In this document: piece after piece, positions 62,262 to 64,000 of the stretch
How the letters are laid out: each line of letters begins with the position of its first letter
Numbering within the stretch: the stretch's first letter is position 1
NCBI GenBank assembly: GCA_051892875.1
Contig: JBJFGR010000020.1
Location: 13,750 to 77,749 of the forward strand
DNA length: 64,000 nucleotides
Direction: 5' to 3'
DNA from: JBJFGR01 sp051892875
GTDB taxonomy: Bacteria; Pseudomonadota; Gammaproteobacteria; Enterobacterales; Succinivibrionaceae
Translations under genes and position numbers: made by a program
Notes under the pieces: model-generated
The model's database searches: none
The model's input: the letters and a program-made list of their open reading frames with translations, nothing else
Told to the model about the DNA's origin: nothing

Positions 62262-62462
62262 ATGGCTAGACGTCAAACTCTTGCGATAGCAGGGGATGTA
62301 ACAACTGTTAATGAAAATGTTTCTAATACAAAAAAGGAGGAAACAAAAGCTCGTTGGCGTGATATTGAACGAATTAAGAGTAAAATAGCCTTATTGAAAA
62401 TATTAAAAGAAATCAAGATGGAAAGTGATCCATGCAAGAGTACTGATTTTATGGAATTTTAA
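62262..62462 (+). CDS. DUF3545-like small protein
   Basis: The protein has 66 residues with a very strong ribosome binding site (AGGAGG, 7 bases before ATG). Residues 24-53, KKEETKARWRDIERIKSK followed by a leucine/lysine helix, resemble the WR-[DE]-IE-x-IK signature of DUF3545 proteins of marine gammaproteobacteria. No membrane segment or signal is seen. Function is unknown. Single gene between ruvX and the convergent lamB. Confidence 0.65.
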   Translation: MARRQTLAIAGDVTTVNENVSNTKKEETKARWRDIERIKSKIALLKILKEIKMESDPCKSTDFMEF

Positions 62463-62698
62463 TAGTAAAAAAGTAATTCCTAAAGTGATAGGGCGGATAA
62501 ATTTGGATTTTAATTCAAAGTGTTCGCCTATATAGAAAGAAATCAAAAGTTTTAACATTTCGGTTATTAGCAACCATAATCATTTTCTATATTCTTTATA
62601 TATTTATTATTTGAAAGTTTAATAGTCTTTATTACAGTTTTATTTTTTATTTTTTTATTTTATTTTTTTTAATTTTATTTTTTGTGTATAAAAATAAA

Positions 62699-62716
62699 GG
62701 GGAGGTTTCCCTCCCT
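62699..62716 (-). terminator. Terminator of lamB
   Basis: On the minus strand GGGAGG pairs with CCTCCC across a GAAA loop (62700-62715), followed by CTTTATTTTT. GC-rich stem in an AT-rich gap. Confidence 0.82.
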
Positions 62717-62747
62717 AAAAAACTATATATTGAATAAAATTAGAAAA

Positions 62748-64000
62748 TTACCACCAAGCTTCAACTTGAGTACCTACGATAACTTGTGATGTGTTACCAC
62801 GATGACTTGAAGCATAGCCGTCATTCCATTTTTTACCAGTATTATCCCAATTATCTTTAGCAAAACCAGAACCTGCTACATAAGAAGCAAAGAATCTAAT
62901 TGCAGGACGAGACCAAATACTTTTACCTGGAGTAAATTGTTGAGCTATTGTTATTTTGTATAATTCAGGATCTTTGTAGAGGTGAGAGTTGTATTTATTG
63001 TCAATAAAGAATTCGCCATCATCACTTCTTTGTTGAGTATAACCTAATTCCAAAGTTGTACGAGTATAATTGGTCCATTTATATTCTGGACGCAATACAA
63101 CGCTATACATCCATGCATGCTTGCGTTCTTGTTCTCCAACTTCATCTTGATGTCTGTGTCCCCATATGAAAGAGTATCCCAAACCAAAATCGCCAATATC
63201 TAAAGTACCCCAGTCGATAATGCGAGCAGATTGTGCTTTCTTAACCTGCTGGTATTCATAACCGCTTAAGTCATCTTGATAACCTGCAAAACCATTGTTG
63301 CCGTATTGAACAACAAAGTGATTCATTATACTATTGCCACTATATAAATGATCCAAAGTTACAGCAACTCCAACTTCGTTTGAGACTTTATCATTTCTTT
63401 TTTCATTGTGTTGATCTGCACCATAACGTTGAGTTTTAGATGAAAGAGGTACACCTACAATTACAGCAGCATCTAATGAACCAAAACCTACAGGAATAGC
63501 ATTTAATCTTGTGTCAAATTTGTAAGCAGGGATTCCTTCATGAATGTTTTTTAATACAGCAAAATTTAAGTTACCCAAACCTACATCAATATTTTCGATA
63601 CCTACACCGTTACCTGAGTTATTTAAGTAGTAATTATCTAACCAATGAATGTCTTTACGTTGATAAAATCTTTTACCAGCCCAAATTGAGTAACCACTAG
63701 CTGTATCATATTTAGCATACATTTCTCTAAATAATGTATTACCACCTTGCCAGCTATCACCTGTATCATTATTAATTTGATGAGTTAAAGTAGTGTATAC
63801 AGTAAACTTTGAATTAGCTTTATTATACACTTCTTGGTTTAAGCTTAAATCTGCAAAAGTATCACATTCATTACCTAAACGACCAACCATTTTGCTAGTA
63901 CAAACAACATCACCACCTTCTACGTTGGCATTCATACCTGCACGAAAGTAACCATGAAAATCAACAGCAGAAGCTGAAACAGAGCTGATAGCTAAAGCTA
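62748..64000 (-). CDS. lamB: LamB, maltoporin (5' end outside window)
   Basis: The frame stays open to the window edge, so the start codon lies beyond 64000. The visible part begins inside a signal peptide (LAISSVSASA) cleaved before VDFHGYFRAGM, which matches E. coli LamB. RLGNECDTFADLSLNQEV, WAGKRFYQRKDIHWLDNYY, ENIDVGLG, SIWSRPAIRFFASY and a C-terminal EAWW (terminal aromatic) follow. About 408 mature residues against 421 in E. coli. Trimeric 18-strand porin for maltodextrins. It works with malEFGK, yet lies 54 kb away; its regulator may be the nearby LacI-type protein. Confidence 0.95.
   Translation of the reverse strand, partial: ALAISSVSASAVDFHGYFRAGMNANVEGGDVVCTSKMVGRLGNECDTFADLSLNQEVYNKANSKFTVYTTLTHQINNDTGDSWQGGNTLFREMYAKYDTASGYSIWAGKRFYQRKDIHWLDNYYLNNSGNGVGIENIDVGLGNLNFAVLKNIHEGIPAYKFDTRLNAIPVGFGSLDAAVIVGVPLSSKTQRYGADQHNEKRNDKVSNEVGVAVTLDHLYSGNSIMNHFVVQYGNNGFAGYQDDLSGYEYQQVKKAQSARIIDWGTLDIGDFGLGYSFIWGHRHQDEVGEQERKHAWMYSVVLRPEYKWTNYTRTTLELGYTQQRSDDGEFFIDNKYNSHLYKDPELYKITIAQQFTPGKSIWSRPAIRFFASYVAGSGFAKDNWDNTGKKWNDGYASSHRGNTSQVIVGTQVEAWW

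Noticed and set aside
62496..62535. Long imperfect stem after the DUF3545-like gene
   Set aside because: Several mismatches and no T tract; not convincing as a terminator or structured RNA.
1..64000. tRNA, rRNA, CRISPR arrays, prophage
   Set aside because: No cloverleaf, rRNA-like or regularly spaced direct repeat stretch was noticed; all long frames are conserved chromosomal genes.

Overview
The window is a gene-dense, very AT-rich stretch of a gammaproteobacterial chromosome. The organism has an outer membrane with LPS: lpxA, lpxB, lpxD, lpxL, lapC, bamA, skp, lamB and lspA are all present. Most proteins align by recall with Escherichia coli proteins over their full length, and several blocks keep enterobacterial gene order (queA-tgt-yajC-secDF; rpsB-tsf-pyrH-frr-uppS-cdsA-dxr-rseP-bamA-skp-lpxD-fabZ-lpxA-lpxB-rnhB-dnaE-accA; ribF-ileS-lspA-ispH; ygiM/ygiF/glnE). 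The base composition, frequent TTG/GTG starts, reduced loci and a remnant of an AAA-ATPase/PD-(D/E)XK protein suggest a host-associated lineage such as Succinivibrionaceae. That placement is inference only.

Layout: (1) 1-3516 holds the end of a BepA-like protease and, convergent to it, lapC-cnoX. (2) 3904-9062 is malEFGK, with unusual hairpins between cistrons. (3) 9063-9537 contains a terminator facing malK and a well-formed candidate small RNA on the minus strand. (4) 9538-15055 is queA-tgt-yajC-secD-secF. (5) 15266-21624 is nlpI-trmJ, a small CPMC protein, a Fur-like regulator, iscS-pepB, and ndk-cobB; it looks like a collapsed isc locus. (6) 21950-41528 is the translation, isoprenoid, envelope and replication cluster. 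(7) 41618-46910 is tilS, rpsT (minus strand), murJ and ribF, with a hairpin-rich intergenic zone at 43001-43497 that carries a five-copy repeat array and a candidate regulated small RNA. (8) 46937-51331 is ileS-lspA-ispH, followed by a pseudogene scrap. (9) 51528-58465 is ygiM, a phosphate transporter with its DUF47 partner, ygiF and glnE. (10) 58517-64000 is lpxL, a LacI-family regulator, a DnaC-like ATPase, ruvX, a DUF3545-like small gene and the maltoporin lamB (incomplete at the window edge).

How the genes work together: LamB, MalE, MalFG and MalK form a complete maltodextrin uptake route, although lamB lies about 54 kb from malEFGK. The minus-strand RNA next to malK carries ten bases perfectly complementary to the malE start codon region, which suggests post-transcriptional control of the operon. 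BamA, Skp, BepA and RseP serve outer-membrane protein assembly. LpxA, LpxB, LpxD and LpxL make lipid A, and LapC tunes its synthesis. IscS stands without iscU, iscA, hscBA or fdx and has lost the C-terminal tail that docks IscU in E. coli. No tRNA, rRNA, CRISPR array or intact insertion sequence was seen.
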